Shown: piece by piece, positions 15,985-24,122 of the stretch
Numbering within the stretch: the stretch's first letter is position 1
Layout of the letters: every line of letters starts with the position of its first letter
From: 62-47 sp051954235
GTDB lineage: Bacteria; Pseudomonadota; Alphaproteobacteria; Rhizobiales; Xanthobacteraceae
Assembly (NCBI GenBank): GCA_051954235.1
Contig: JBQCHY010000038.1
Coordinates: 35,516-99,515 of the forward strand
Reading direction: 5' to 3'
Length of the DNA: 64,000 nt
The notes under the pieces: model-generated
The model's input: the letters and a program-made list of their open reading frames with translations, nothing else
Told to the model about the DNA's origin: nothing
Databases searched by the model: none
Program-made: the position numbers and the translations under genes

Positions 15985-17243
15985 TGGCCGCGCTGCCGCG
16001 TCGCCGGTTCGTGCTGGCGCGGCGATGCACGCTCGCGTTTTCGGTGTTGGCCGCGCTGTGCTTGGCGGCGCCGCAGGCTCGTGCCGCCGATGCCGGCTTC
16101 ACGCGTTTCGTGGAGTCGCTCTGGCCGGATGCGCAGAAGGCCGGCGTCACGCGCGCGACTTTCGAGGCGCAGACGCGCGGGCTCGAGCCCGACTACAAGC
16201 TGCCCGATCTGTTGCTGCCGGGACGGCCCGCGACCGGCGCGCCGTCGCAGGCCGAGTTCGTGCAGGTGCCTGCGGATTACGTGAAGGAAGCTACCATCGC
16301 GCGACTCGCGGGCGAGGGCCGCAAGCTGATGCAACAGCACCGCGCGACGCTGGCGGCGATCGAGAAGCGGTTCGGTGTGCCTGGCTCGGTGATCCTGGCG
16401 ATCTGGGGCCGCGAGACCGATTACGGCCGCTATCGTTTGCCGTACGACGCGCTGCGCGTGGTGGCGACGCAGGCCTATGTCGGTCGCCGCAAGGAGCAGT
16501 TTCGCGAAGAGTTTATTCTGGCGCTGAAACTGCTCAACGACGGCGTGGTGGCGCGCAAGGATTTTCGTTCGTCATGGGCGGGCGCGACAGGGCTGACGCA
16601 GTTCCTGCCGTCGGAGCTTTACAAACACGGCGTTGATTTCGACGGCGACGGTCGCGTCAACATCTGGACCTCGATCCCGGACGCGCTGGCCTCCGCCGCG
16701 CAGCAACTGGTCAACAAGGGATGGCAGCGCGGCGTGCGCTGGGCTTACGAGGTTCAGGCGCCGCGCAACGCCGATTGCACGCAAGGTACGCCCGAGGTGA
16801 CGCGGCCGATCGGCGAATGGCTGCGTGCCGGGTTCGTGCCGGTGCGTGGTGAAAAGCTCAGCGCGGCGGAGCAAGCGCAGCCGGCCTCGCTGTTGCAGCC
16901 GGAGGGCAGCTACGGTCCGGCATTCCTGACCACGAAGAATTACTTCGTCATCAAGGAATACAATTTCTCGGATCTGTACGTGCTGTTCGTCGGCCATCTC
17001 AGCGACCGGATGGTCGATGGCTTGCCGTTCGCGGCCAAGTGGTCGGCCTCGACGCAACTGCGCAGCCGCGATGTCGAGGCGATGCAGCGGCATCTGACCA
17101 AACTCGGGCTTTATCGCGATAAGATCGACGGCAAGGCCGGTATGCTGACGCGTGCGGCGTTGGGGGCGTTTCAAAAATCCGCCGGCATCAAGGTCGATTG
17201 CTGGCCGAGCGAGGCGGTGCTGCGGGCGATGACAACGCGCTGA
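15984..17243 (+). CDS. Lytic murein transglycosylase, MltB-type, with peptidoglycan-binding domain
   Basis: 419 residues; ATG shares its A with the preceding stop codon. A signal peptide (about 1-34, ending AQARA) is followed by an SLT_2/MltB catalytic domain with Glu144 in IWGRETDYG and the family motif AGATGLTQFLPSE. The C-terminal PG_binding_1 domain (about 345-415) has MQRHLTKLGLY and GKAGMLTRAALGAFQ. It cleaves the MurNAc-GlcNAc bond, giving 1,6-anhydro products in the periplasm. No lipobox is seen, unlike E. coli MltB, so it is probably soluble. Confidence 0.93.
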   Translation: MAALPRRRFVLARRCTLAFSVLAALCLAAPQARAADAGFTRFVESLWPDAQKAGVTRATFEAQTRGLEPDYKLPDLLLPGRPATGAPSQAEFVQVPADYVKEATIARLAGEGRKLMQQHRATLAAIEKRFGVPGSVILAIWGRETDYGRYRLPYDALRVVATQAYVGRRKEQFREEFILALKLLNDGVVARKDFRSSWAGATGLTQFLPSELYKHGVDFDGDGRVNIWTSIPDALASAAQQLVNKGWQRGVRWAYEVQAPRNADCTQGTPEVTRPIGEWLRAGFVPVRGEKLSAAEQAQPASLLQPEGSYGPAFLTTKNYFVIKEYNFSDLYVLFVGHLSDRMVDGLPFAAKWSASTQLRSRDVEAMQRHLTKLGLYRDKIDGKAGMLTRAALGAFQKSAGIKVDCWPSEAVLRAMTTR

Positions 17244-17264
17244 CAGCGCAAACCGCAGACGTAA

Positions 17265-17289
17265 AAAACCCGGCCGCAGCCGGGTTTTT
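17265..17289. terminator. Bidirectional rho-independent terminator
   Basis: ACCCGGC/GCCGGGT form the stem, with a CGCA loop. An A run precedes it and a T run follows. It lies between the convergent MltB gene (plus) and the secreted small-protein gene (minus) and would serve both. Confidence 0.9.
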
Positions 17290-17318
17290 CATTCTCACGA
17301 TACGTGAAGCGCGTCGGC

Positions 17319-17624
17319 TTAGTCGCAAACGCGGATGCGGCGGCTGCGCCAGCCGTAGCCGTCCCAGAAGCGCTCGCGCTCGGTGTGGCACGCCGGTTCG
17401 ACCACATAGGCCGGCGGCGGCGCGTAGTAGGCCGGCGGCGGCGGAGGCGCCGCATAGGCCGGCTGCGAATTGGCGATCGCGGCGCCGAGCAGCGCACCGC
17501 CGAGCAGGCCGCCGGCAACGCCGGCAGCGATGCGGCCGCCATCGGCGTGAGCCGCGGGCGTTGCCGCCGCAATGGCGCCTGCCACGGTGGCCGCGGCCAA
17601 CAGGGCTGTGAGTGTCTTCTTCAT
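17319..17624 (-). CDS. Small secreted glycine-rich protein, paralogue 1
   Basis: 101 residues. The signal peptide (about 1-27, ending AAHA) is followed by a glycine-zipper-like stretch (RIAAGVAGGLLGGALLGAA), a Pro/Tyr-rich segment, and a C-terminal block CHTERERFWDGYGWRSRRIR with a terminal Cys-Asp. The same three-part plan and the same C-terminal block occur in the neighbour at 17916-18224. Function unknown; a membrane-associated or periplasmic protein is likely. A shared bidirectional terminator lies downstream. Confidence 0.8.
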   Translation of the reverse strand: MKKTLTALLAAATVAGAIAAATPAAHADGGRIAAGVAGGLLGGALLGAAIANSQPAYAAPPPPPAYYAPPPAYVVEPACHTERERFWDGYGWRSRRIRVCD

Positions 17625-17830
17625 GATCGGGTGACTCCTGGAAGGAAGCGCTATGGCGAGCGCTGGTTTAAAGCGAGAATGGTCGTGGTCCGGTTGAAGC
17701 TAAAACTCAGAGTCTGGTTCAGGTTCTTGCTCAGGTTCTTGGGCATCCGGTGCGGACCATCGGATCGTTATCGCAGGTCAACACGCGGACTCAGTCGGCT
17801 GCAATGGTGGCCAATTTACGCCAAAACAAA

Positions 17831-17862
17831 CGCTCCGGATGGCTGAATCTGCATCCGGAGCG
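17831..17862 (-). terminator. Rho-independent terminator of the second glycine-rich protein gene
   Basis: A perfect 11-bp stem (CGCTCCGGATG/CATCCGGAGCG) has a 10-nt loop. On the minus strand it is followed by TTTGTTTT. It sits 54 bp after the stop of the 17916-18224 gene. Confidence 0.8.
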
Positions 17863-17915
17863 ATTTTAATATTCTGGCCTTTACAGTGTCTTGCGTCGGA
17901 CGCGTCCAGCCGGCA

Positions 17916-18224
17916 TCAGCCGCAAACGCGCACCCGACGCACGCGCCAGCCATAGCCGTCCCAGAAGCGCTGGCGCTGCCAGTAGCAGGGCGCTCCGACA
18001 TAGGCCGGGCCGCCGTAGTAGCCGTAGCCCGGTCCGTAGTAGCCCGGTCCATAACCGTAGTAGCCCGGTCCGGCCAGCGCGCCACCGAGCAGGGCGCCGC
18101 CGATCACACCCGCGGCAACGCCTGCCGCGATGCGGCCACCGCGCGCTTCGGCGGTTTGCGGCGTCGCCAGAACCGCGACGGCGAGCGTAGCGGCAGTTGC
18201 AACGGCCATCAGTGCTTTCTTCAT
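17916..18224 (-). CDS. Small secreted glycine-rich protein, paralogue 2
   Basis: 102 residues; ATG 18224 follows AAAGG. The signal peptide (about 1-28) leads to RGGRIAAGVAAGVIGGALLGGALAG and then a Gly/Tyr-rich segment. The C-terminal block (WQRQRFWDGYGWRVRRVR with CG at the end) nearly repeats that of paralogue 1. The two are tandem duplicates on the same strand, each with its own terminator. Two Cys near the C-terminus could form a disulfide. Function unknown. Confidence 0.82.
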   Translation of the reverse strand: MKKALMAVATAATLAVAVLATPQTAEARGGRIAAGVAAGVIGGALLGGALAGPGYYGYGPGYYGPGYGYYGGPAYVGAPCYWQRQRFWDGYGWRVRRVRVCG

Positions 18225-18573
18225 GGCTTTACCTTTCTCTCGAAACCTCTGGACAGGAAAAGCGATCTGTCGGCCGGAAGGTTTCATATTTCGCTTGAAC
18301 GTTCAATGAACGGACCGGCCGAATCCTGCCATCAATGGCTTGATAGGAACCGTATTCCATGGGCCAGCGGGCCGCTGCGTGGCTGCCGATCCATGGCGTT
18401 GGGTCGCGGCATCCGAAAGCAGGGTTCGGCAGATTGTTTAGAATCATTCCATCGTGGTTTCCGCGTTTCCGCGCGGGTAGTTTGGAATAGCTGCAAATTG
18501 GCGCTTTTCCTTTTGATTCCGACGGGCCGGATGAATATCCAAGGAGCATCGATCACCGGGCACCTTCCCTGAC
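18225..18573. other. 349-bp gap between divergent genes
   Basis: This separates the glycine-rich protein gene (minus) from the Bfd-like gene (plus). It holds both promoters and a possible half iron box at 18437-18449. No gene, repeat or RNA is evident. Confidence 0.5.
18437..18449. promoter_or_regulatory. Possible degenerate Irr iron-control element upstream of the Bfd-like gene
   Basis: TTTAGAATCATTC has a perfect left half of the TTTAGAA-N3-TTCTAAA motif, while the right half diverges after TTC. It lies 124 bp before the Bfd-like start. Weak on its own; proximity to the perfect box at 19006 makes it worth noting. Confidence 0.3.
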
Positions 18574-18897
18574 ATGATTGTTTGTTCCTGCAACGTGCTG
18601 AGCGACCACGATGTTCGTGCTGCCGTATCCGCCGCGTCGGATACACCGCGCACGGCCAAGCAGGTCTATGGCTGTCTCGGCTGCTCCGCCGAATGCGGCC
18701 GCTGCGCCCGCACCATCAAGCAGATCATGAGCGAGGCCTTGACCGGCGCGTTGACCGAGGCTCTGGCGGAGAGCGTCGCCGCCTGTACTACGGCCTGCTG
18801 CTCCGGCTGCCCGCACAGCCATGCGCACGAAGCCGCCCATTCGGGCGAGGTCGCGATTGTCGCCGACGGTCATGCGCACGTCGCCGTAACCGCCTGA
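18574..18897 (+). CDS. bfd: Bacterioferritin-associated ferredoxin-like [2Fe-2S] protein with Cys/His-rich tail
   Basis: 107 residues. The N-terminal BFD-like domain has Cys4 and Cys6 (CSCN) and Cys41/Cys44 (CGRC), matching the four cluster ligands of Bfd; an extra Cys pair occurs at 34 and 37. E. coli Bfd has only 64 residues. Here a tail (about 70-107) adds four more Cys and six His (CCSGCPHSHAHEAAH, then GHAHVAV), which could bind metal. Bfd reduces and releases iron from bacterioferritin, whose gene follows 164 bp downstream on the same strand. Confidence 0.85.
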   Translation: MIVCSCNVLSDHDVRAAVSAASDTPRTAKQVYGCLGCSAECGRCARTIKQIMSEALTGALTEALAESVAACTTACCSGCPHSHAHEAAHSGEVAIVADGHAHVAVTA

Positions 18898-19005
18898 TCA
18901 TCCGAAAAAATCCTGCTTTGTAGAGTGTTCCGCCGGTTCCGGCATGGCGGGCATATTATGCCTGTGTAGCGCGACATTATCGCGCTTGCCCTTGCTAGGA
19001 ATATC

Positions 19006-19024
19006 ATTTAGAAACGTTCTAAAT
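19006..19024. promoter_or_regulatory. Irr-type iron-control element (ICE) upstream of bfr
   Basis: ATTTAGAAACGTTCTAAAT is a perfect palindrome apart from its 3-nt centre. It matches the known rhizobial ICE TTTAGAA-N3-TTCTAAA bound by the haem-responsive regulator Irr. It lies 37 bp before the bfr start codon. Irr accumulates under iron limitation and represses storage genes such as bfr in Bradyrhizobium; that regulation is inferred here. Confidence 0.85.
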
Positions 19025-19061
19025 TAAAGTGACGGCGCAGTTTGCGGTAAGGAGCTTGATT

Positions 19062-19541
19062 ATGAAGGGCGATGCCAAGGTCATCGATTATCTCAACAAG
19101 GGATTGCGGAGCGAACTGACCGCGATCAACCAATATTGGCTGCATTACCGGCTGCTCGACAACTGGGGTCTGAAGGACCTCGCCAAGCAGTGGCGCAAGG
19201 AATCCATCGAAGAAATGAATCATGCCGATCGCTTCACCGATCGGATTCTGTTCCTCGAAGGCTTCCCCAACATGCAGGTGCTCGATCCGCTGCGGATCGG
19301 CCAGGACGTCAAGGAAATCCTCGAATGCGACCTCGCGGCCGAGATCAGCGCGCGGACGCTGTACGAGGAAGCGGCGGCCCATTGCGACAAGGTCAAGGAT
19401 TACGTGTCGCGTGAACTGTTCATCGGCCTGATGAAGGACGAGGAACACCACATCGACTTCCTCGAAACCCAACTCGATCTGGTCAAGCGCCTCGGCGTCC
19501 AGCTTTACGCTCAGAAGCACATGGGCGGGCTTGAGGACTGA
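19062..19541 (+). CDS. bfr: Bacterioferritin
   Basis: 159 residues, the usual family length, starting MKGDAKVIDYLNKGL after an AAGGAG box. All ferroxidase ligands are present: Glu18, Glu51, His54, Glu94, Glu127 and His130. Met52 is present as the haem ligand. It forms a 24-subunit cytoplasmic shell that oxidises Fe(II) and stores the mineral, with haem at subunit interfaces. A Bfd-like reductase gene lies just upstream and an Irr box sits in the promoter region. Confidence 0.96.
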   Translation: MKGDAKVIDYLNKGLRSELTAINQYWLHYRLLDNWGLKDLAKQWRKESIEEMNHADRFTDRILFLEGFPNMQVLDPLRIGQDVKEILECDLAAEISARTLYEEAAAHCDKVKDYVSRELFIGLMKDEEHHIDFLETQLDLVKRLGVQLYAQKHMGGLED

Positions 19542-19566
19542 GCGGCCACGATACATTCCATCGACG

Positions 19567-19722
19567 GTCATGCCCGGGCTTGTCCCGGGCATCCACGTTT
19601 CAGGGCGAATTTGGTTTAGGCGGAATCAACCACTCGTCATGCCCGGCCTTGTGCCGGGCATCCACGTCTTGGGAGCTTCAATAAAGAAGGACGTGGATGG
19701 CCGGAATAAATCCGGCCATGAC
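19567..19722. repeat. Composite of family B palindromic repeats
   Basis: Three successive hairpin arms occur here: GTCATGCCCGGGCTTGTCCC at 19567, GTCATGCCCGGCCTTGTGCC near 19636, and a right arm ending GGCCATGAC at 19722. It looks like one complete element next to a left half. It lies between convergent genes. Confidence 0.8.
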
Positions 19723-19741
19723 GACGATGTTCGCATAGGTC

Positions 19742-20347
19742 TTAGGCAGATTGCTTGTCGCGGCGAATGACTCTGTCGGTGGTCTGCCGCCTCCGGCCGG
19801 CTTCGGCGGGCGGAGTCAACGGGCAGCCGGCGAAGGCGGCTTGCACCGCGGCTGCCGAACCGTCGAGATTGAATTCCGCCGTGGTGCGCCCGGCATTGAG
19901 CGAACGGATGCGCACATAGAGGGTGCGCGAGCCATTCAGGTCGCGGATGAAATCGGCGACCGCCGCGCGATCCTCGATGACGATCACCTGATGGCCCGGC
20001 AAGATGCGCGAAATCACGTCATCGCGGCCCGGCTTCTCATCGAAGCGATAGCCGAGGCTGGTGTTGGCGTCGGACCCGACCTTGAACTCGAACGACAGCC
20101 GCACCAGCGGCTGCTTTTCGAAACAGGTCAGTTGCAGGCCGGCGGGCCGCTGATTGTCCACCGCCGAATTCGAACTGGTCCGCGTCATCAGTTGCGCGCT
20201 CGGCAGCGGCGCGCCGGTGATCCGATCGACGGTTTTCTCGATCTTCCAGTTGCCGGATGGTGTCGCGTTCGACACGCTCACCGCCGGATCGCGGGTGACG
20301 CAGCCACCCAACACCGTCATCGCCACCAACGCCCCGACCATACGCAT
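19742..20347 (-). CDS. Hypothetical lipoprotein
   Basis: 201 residues. A type II signal peptide ends in the lipobox VLGGC with the lipidated Cys at 16. The body is a probable beta-rich domain of unknown family; features include LQLTCFEKQPLVRLSFEFKV (about 75-95) and LYVRIRSL. One further pair of Cys (Cys78 and one near residue 176) could form a disulfide. It probably faces the periplasm. Repeats flank the gene on both sides, so it is likely transcribed alone. Confidence 0.75.
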   Translation of the reverse strand: MRMVGALVAMTVLGGCVTRDPAVSVSNATPSGNWKIEKTVDRITGAPLPSAQLMTRTSSNSAVDNQRPAGLQLTCFEKQPLVRLSFEFKVGSDANTSLGYRFDEKPGRDDVISRILPGHQVIVIEDRAAVADFIRDLNGSRTLYVRIRSLNAGRTTAEFNLDGSAAAVQAAFAGCPLTPPAEAGRRRQTTDRVIRRDKQSA

Positions 20348-20421
20348 CGACGCTTACTCCCCCAGCCGCTTCAGTCTGCAACTGGAGATGGTGGTCCGCA
20401 AGGGGTGTTGGAGTATCGGTC

Positions 20422-20510
20422 GTCATGGCCGGATTTATTCCGGCCATCCACGTCCTATTTGCAGCCGCGCCGCCGAAGACGTGGATGCCCGGGACAAGCC
20501 CGGGCATGAC
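20422..20510. repeat. Palindromic intergenic repeat, family B
   Basis: The left arm has GTCATGGCCGGATTTATTCC and the right arm ends CCGGGCATGAC. It lies between the lipoprotein gene and the P450 gene, followed by a family A fragment. Confidence 0.85.
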
Positions 20511-20534
20511 GGCGATAAATTCTGTGACGCGTCT

Positions 20535-20557
20535 GTCCCCGCCGGCGCGGGGACGAC
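20535..20557. repeat. Fragment (single arm) of a family A repeat
   Basis: GTCCCCGCCGGCGCGGGGAC followed by GAC is one self-complementary arm without its partner, adjacent to a complete family B element. Confidence 0.6.
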
Positions 20558-20597
20558 GATCTTCGTGTTGCACGTCCGTTCAAAGATGCTCACCGCA

Positions 20598-21770
20598 TCA
20601 CGCCGCGTCCCACACCACCGGCAGATTGAGCAGGCCGCGGAAGGCCCAGCCGCCGATGCGGACCGGCTCAGCATCGTCAAGCCGCAGGGTCTTTAGCCTG
20701 GCGAAGATGCTGGGCAGCGCGACGTCGGCGACCATGGCGCGCGAGGCCCAGGCGCCCGCGCAGTAGTGCGGCCCGGCGCCAAAAGCGATGCTCTTGGCGG
20801 TGTCGCGGGTGATGTCGAAGGTTTCCGGATCGTCGAAACAGGCTTCGTCGCGATTGGCCGAACCGAACATGAAGAACACGCGATCCTCCGGCTCGAAATC
20901 GACGCCGCCGTAACTCCACGGCTTGGCGACGCGGCGTGGCGACATGCCGATCGGCGCGATCCAGCGTGCATATTCCTCGAACACCTCGATCCACTTCGCT
21001 TTGCCGTCGCGCACCAGCGCAAGCTGATCGGGATGCGTCAGCAGCGCCCAGATGGTGCCGGAGATCGCATCGCGCGGTTCGTTCTGCCCGCCGGAAATCG
21101 CCAGCTTGATGTTGGCGCGGATGCTTTCCATCGCCATGCCCGCAGCCATCAGCACGCTGAGGATGCTTTGGTTCGGATGCTTGGTCACCACCGGGATCAT
21201 GTCGTCGATGGCGGCATCGATGCCGGCGGTGGCGGCGTTGCAGCGCGCTTCGACTGCCTTGTCGCCGGTGTAGTTGGCGATGCCGTCGATCATCGCCTGC
21301 GACCATGCATCCATGTCTTGATAGCGCATGTTGGTGAGGCCGGTGATGTGCTTGAGGCATTCCGCCGACAGCGGCAGTGCAAACGCCTTGCACAGATCGG
21401 CGCGGCCTTGCGGCGCGAGATCGTCGAGAATGCGGTCGGCATGCGCCTGGAATTGCGCGCGCCAGATGTCGCGCACGGTGCGCGGCGACACGGCGGGAAA
21501 CATCGCGGCGCGCTCGGACATATGCGCATCGCCGTCCTTGCGCATCATGTTGTGGCCCATCAGCACGTTCATCAGGCCGGCAGGCTGGTGCGAGGAGAAC
21601 ACCGCGATCTGTTTTTCGGAGACGAAGATATCGTCGCGCCGCGTGAAGATGGTCGAACCCAGTTGCGGGATGAATGCAATCGGCGTCTCGGCGCGCATTC
21701 GCTTCAGCGCGGGGTAGGGATCGTTCCAGAATTCGCGGACGTCGATATCGAAATGCGGGGCGTTAGACAT
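20598..21770 (-). CDS. Cytochrome P450
   Basis: 390 residues; ATG 21770 is preferred over an unlikely N-terminal extension. The haem-binding loop FGAGPHYCAG places the Cys ligand at 337. The ExxR motif is EYAR (Glu266-Arg269). The I-helix segment reads SGGQNEPRDAI (226-236), so the usual acid-Thr pair (AGxxT) is missing and replaced by N-E-P, a variant also known in other bacterial P450s. The protein is soluble and would need separate ferredoxin and reductase partners, none of which is adjacent. Substrate unknown. It is divergent from the membrane protein gene at 21909. Confidence 0.93.
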   Translation of the reverse strand: MSNAPHFDIDVREFWNDPYPALKRMRAETPIAFIPQLGSTIFTRRDDIFVSEKQIAVFSSHQPAGLMNVLMGHNMMRKDGDAHMSERAAMFPAVSPRTVRDIWRAQFQAHADRILDDLAPQGRADLCKAFALPLSAECLKHITGLTNMRYQDMDAWSQAMIDGIANYTGDKAVEARCNAATAGIDAAIDDMIPVVTKHPNQSILSVLMAAGMAMESIRANIKLAISGGQNEPRDAISGTIWALLTHPDQLALVRDGKAKWIEVFEEYARWIAPIGMSPRRVAKPWSYGGVDFEPEDRVFFMFGSANRDEACFDDPETFDITRDTAKSIAFGAGPHYCAGAWASRAMVADVALPSIFARLKTLRLDDAEPVRIGGWAFRGLLNLPVVWDAA

Positions 21771-21908
21771 GGGGTTTCCGGTTGCGGTTTCCGGCAGAGG
21801 CACACTGTCGAACGCCAGCGTGGCCAACCGCCGCTGAACTGTCAAATGCCGGTGGCGCGGCGGTGGCAGCCGATCGATTTTACCCGAAATTATGACTTGG
21901 TCGAAACA

Positions 21909-23444
21909 ATGCGCGTCGATCACGGCGATCGGTCGCCGGTCGGGGCGGCGCGGATGTACGATGCGGAAACAGAAAGAGCGGACCGGCGCTGGAGCGCCGC
22001 GCGCATTCCCGAGTGGCTGTGGGTTGGCGCCGGTGTGCTGCTGTTGCTGCTACTGCGTGGCAACGCGCTGCTCAACGATCCCGACGTCTTCTGGCAGATC
22101 AGAATGGGGCAGTGGATCGTCGAACACGGCGCGCTGCCGCATACCGACGTTTATTCCTTCACCAAAGCCGGCACGCCCTGGATATCGACGTCGTGGCTGT
22201 CGCAGGTCCTGTTCGCCAAAGCCTATGCCGCAGCCGGCTGGAACGGCGTCGTCGTCCTCGCGGCGCTGGCGGTAGCCGCGACGTTCGCTTTACTGGCCCA
22301 CGCGCTGGGCCGTTATCTGTCACCGATTCATGCCGGCCTTGTGGCGTGGGGGGCGTTCGGGCTGGCAGCACAACATATGTTGGCGCGGCCGCATGTTTTG
22401 ACGCTGTCGATCATGGTGACATGGGTCGCGGCGCTGATCGCGGCGTCCGAGCGCCGCAGGCCGCCGTCGTTCTGGTTGCTGCCCCTGATGGTGCTATGGG
22501 CCAACCTTCACGGCGGCTTCATTCTTGGGTTGGCGTTGATCGCGCCGATCCTGCTCGATGCCTTGTGGAACGTCGATGCGCCCCGGCGGTCAGGCCTCGC
22601 GATGCGCTGGCTCGTGTTCGGGCTGGCGGCGTTGCTCGCGGCTTGCGTGACGCCATATGGTTGGGGCTCCTTGTTGGCAGCCAAGAGCATCGTCGATCTC
22701 GGTCCGTTGCTGCCGCTAATTTCGGAATGGGCGCCGCCGAGCTTCGCGCGGTTCAGCGTTTTCGAAGGTGCCATCCTGCTCGCCATCGGCGCCGCGTTGT
22801 GGCGCGGCGTCACCTTACCGCCGCCACGCATTCTGCTGGCGCTCGGTTTTCTGCACATGGCGCTTGGCCACATCCGGAATATCGAGGTGTTCGCGCTGTT
22901 GACGCCGTTGGCGGTGGCGGCGCCGCTGGCGCGGCAGTTCGGGGCGAGCGCCGATGATGCGGCGCCAGCCGGACGACGCGATGGATTAGCGCTGTTTGCG
23001 GCGATTCCGCTGGCAGTGGTGATGATCGCGGGCGTGGCGTCGTCGCTCCACTACCATCCGAATCACCGGACGATGCCGGTTGCCGCCGTTGATGCGCTGA
23101 AGCGATATCAAGCCGCGCGTGTCTTCAATGATTATGACTTCGGCGGGTACCTGATCTGGGCCGGCATCGCGCCGTTCGTCGATGGCCGCACCGAACTGTA
23201 TGGCCGTAAATTTGGGGCAGATGTCTTCGCCGCGCAATTGCTGCAACGTCCGGAATTGTTGCTATCGCTCCTCGATCGTTATCGCATCGATGCTACGTTG
23301 CTGGTGCCGGAATCGCCGCCGGCGCTGCTGATGGATCATCTCGACGGATGGCGTCGGGCCTATGTGGACGACGTCGCTGTCGTGCATCTCCGCGCCGGTG
23401 ATGCCGTCGGCGCACCGTCCGTCAAGCCGAACAGGATGCCATAG
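21909..23444 (+). CDS. Predicted polytopic membrane protein, GT-C-like
   Basis: 511 residues from ATG 21909; ATG 21954 (496 residues) is equally possible, as neither has a strong ribosome site. About ten hydrophobic helices follow a charged N-terminus. The first loop has NDPDVFWQIRMGQWIVEHG and then TPWISTSWLSQV, and the soluble C-terminal part has VFNDYDFGGYLIWAG and PFVDGRTELYG. These match a recurring pattern in uncharacterised GT-C-like (polyprenyl-sugar-dependent glycosyltransferase) membrane proteins, so a transferase role is possible but unproven. The gene ends 3 bp from the convergent transglycosylase gene. Confidence 0.72.
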   Translation: MRVDHGDRSPVGAARMYDAETERADRRWSAARIPEWLWVGAGVLLLLLLRGNALLNDPDVFWQIRMGQWIVEHGALPHTDVYSFTKAGTPWISTSWLSQVLFAKAYAAAGWNGVVVLAALAVAATFALLAHALGRYLSPIHAGLVAWGAFGLAAQHMLARPHVLTLSIMVTWVAALIAASERRRPPSFWLLPLMVLWANLHGGFILGLALIAPILLDALWNVDAPRRSGLAMRWLVFGLAALLAACVTPYGWGSLLAAKSIVDLGPLLPLISEWAPPSFARFSVFEGAILLAIGAALWRGVTLPPPRILLALGFLHMALGHIRNIEVFALLTPLAVAAPLARQFGASADDAAPAGRRDGLALFAAIPLAVVMIAGVASSLHYHPNHRTMPVAAVDALKRYQAARVFNDYDFGGYLIWAGIAPFVDGRTELYGRKFGADVFAAQLLQRPELLLSLLDRYRIDATLLVPESPPALLMDHLDGWRRAYVDDVAVVHLRAGDAVGAPSVKPNRMP

Positions 23445-23447
23445 ACT

Positions 23448-23945
23448 CTAGCGGCCGTCCGCCAGCGGCGACGGCACGATCGACAGCGGTGCGCCGGTCT
23501 GTGCGGCACGGGCCTGTGCATCATGACGACGGCCGTGATGTCGCTGCTGCCGCTTCGCGGCGTAGTAGTAGCCGGCGGCATAATAGTGCACCGCGCGGTC
23601 GGCGTTGCCGTTGGCGGCGCGATAGGCGCCGGCAAGATAGCGCACGGCGTAAGTAAGGTTGGTGTTGGGGTCGTGCAGCCCGGCGGCGGTGCCGGTGTAG
23701 CCGAGGCCGCGCGCCGTCGCGAGTTTGATCTGCATCAGGCCGATGGTTCCGCCCCGTCCGACCAGATGCGGCTGGTAGCGGCTCTCGCGCACGATCACCC
23801 GATGCACCAGCGCTTCCGGAAGACCGTTGGCCCGCGCATGTTCCGCCACCATCGCCTCGTAATTGGCGCGCTGCGCCCCTGCGGCGTCACCGAACAAAAC
23901 GGAACAGGCAAGAGCGAGCGCGGCGCAGGGGACGGCAGGTTTCAT
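23448..23945 (-). CDS. Lytic transglycosylase, SLT domain, secreted
   Basis: 165 residues. The signal peptide (about 1-24, ending AGAQ) is followed by one SLT domain with catalytic Glu54 in VRESRYQP. GTIGLMQI and the later NLTYAVRYLAGAYR and YYAAGYYY are all characteristic. It cleaves peptidoglycan glycan strands in the periplasm, probably to make room for envelope structures. It ends with a His/Arg-rich low-complexity tail. No secretion-system genes are nearby. Confidence 0.9.
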   Translation of the reverse strand: MKPAVPCAALALACSVLFGDAAGAQRANYEAMVAEHARANGLPEALVHRVIVRESRYQPHLVGRGGTIGLMQIKLATARGLGYTGTAAGLHDPNTNLTYAVRYLAGAYRAANGNADRAVHYYAAGYYYAAKRQQRHHGRRHDAQARAAQTGAPLSIVPSPLADGR

Positions 23946-24122
23946 AGTATGTCCAAAATGCAGGTGCAGCGGCCGGCGCGGCGCTGGAAACTAAAATCAT
24001 GACGTGATCGGGTTCCTTATGCGCCGCGAACTGTGGCAATGGCAGGGCAAGGGCTTTGCGGAACCTGCGCCGCTGCGTGGCGTTGGTTGGGATATCTCAT
24101 CAGGCTTATCAGGGAGGCAGCC

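Noticed and set aside
20766..21908. N-terminal extension of the GT-C-like protein across the P450 gene
   Set aside because: It is antisense to a P450 with intact motifs, and the extension has no membrane or domain features. The start was placed at 21909.
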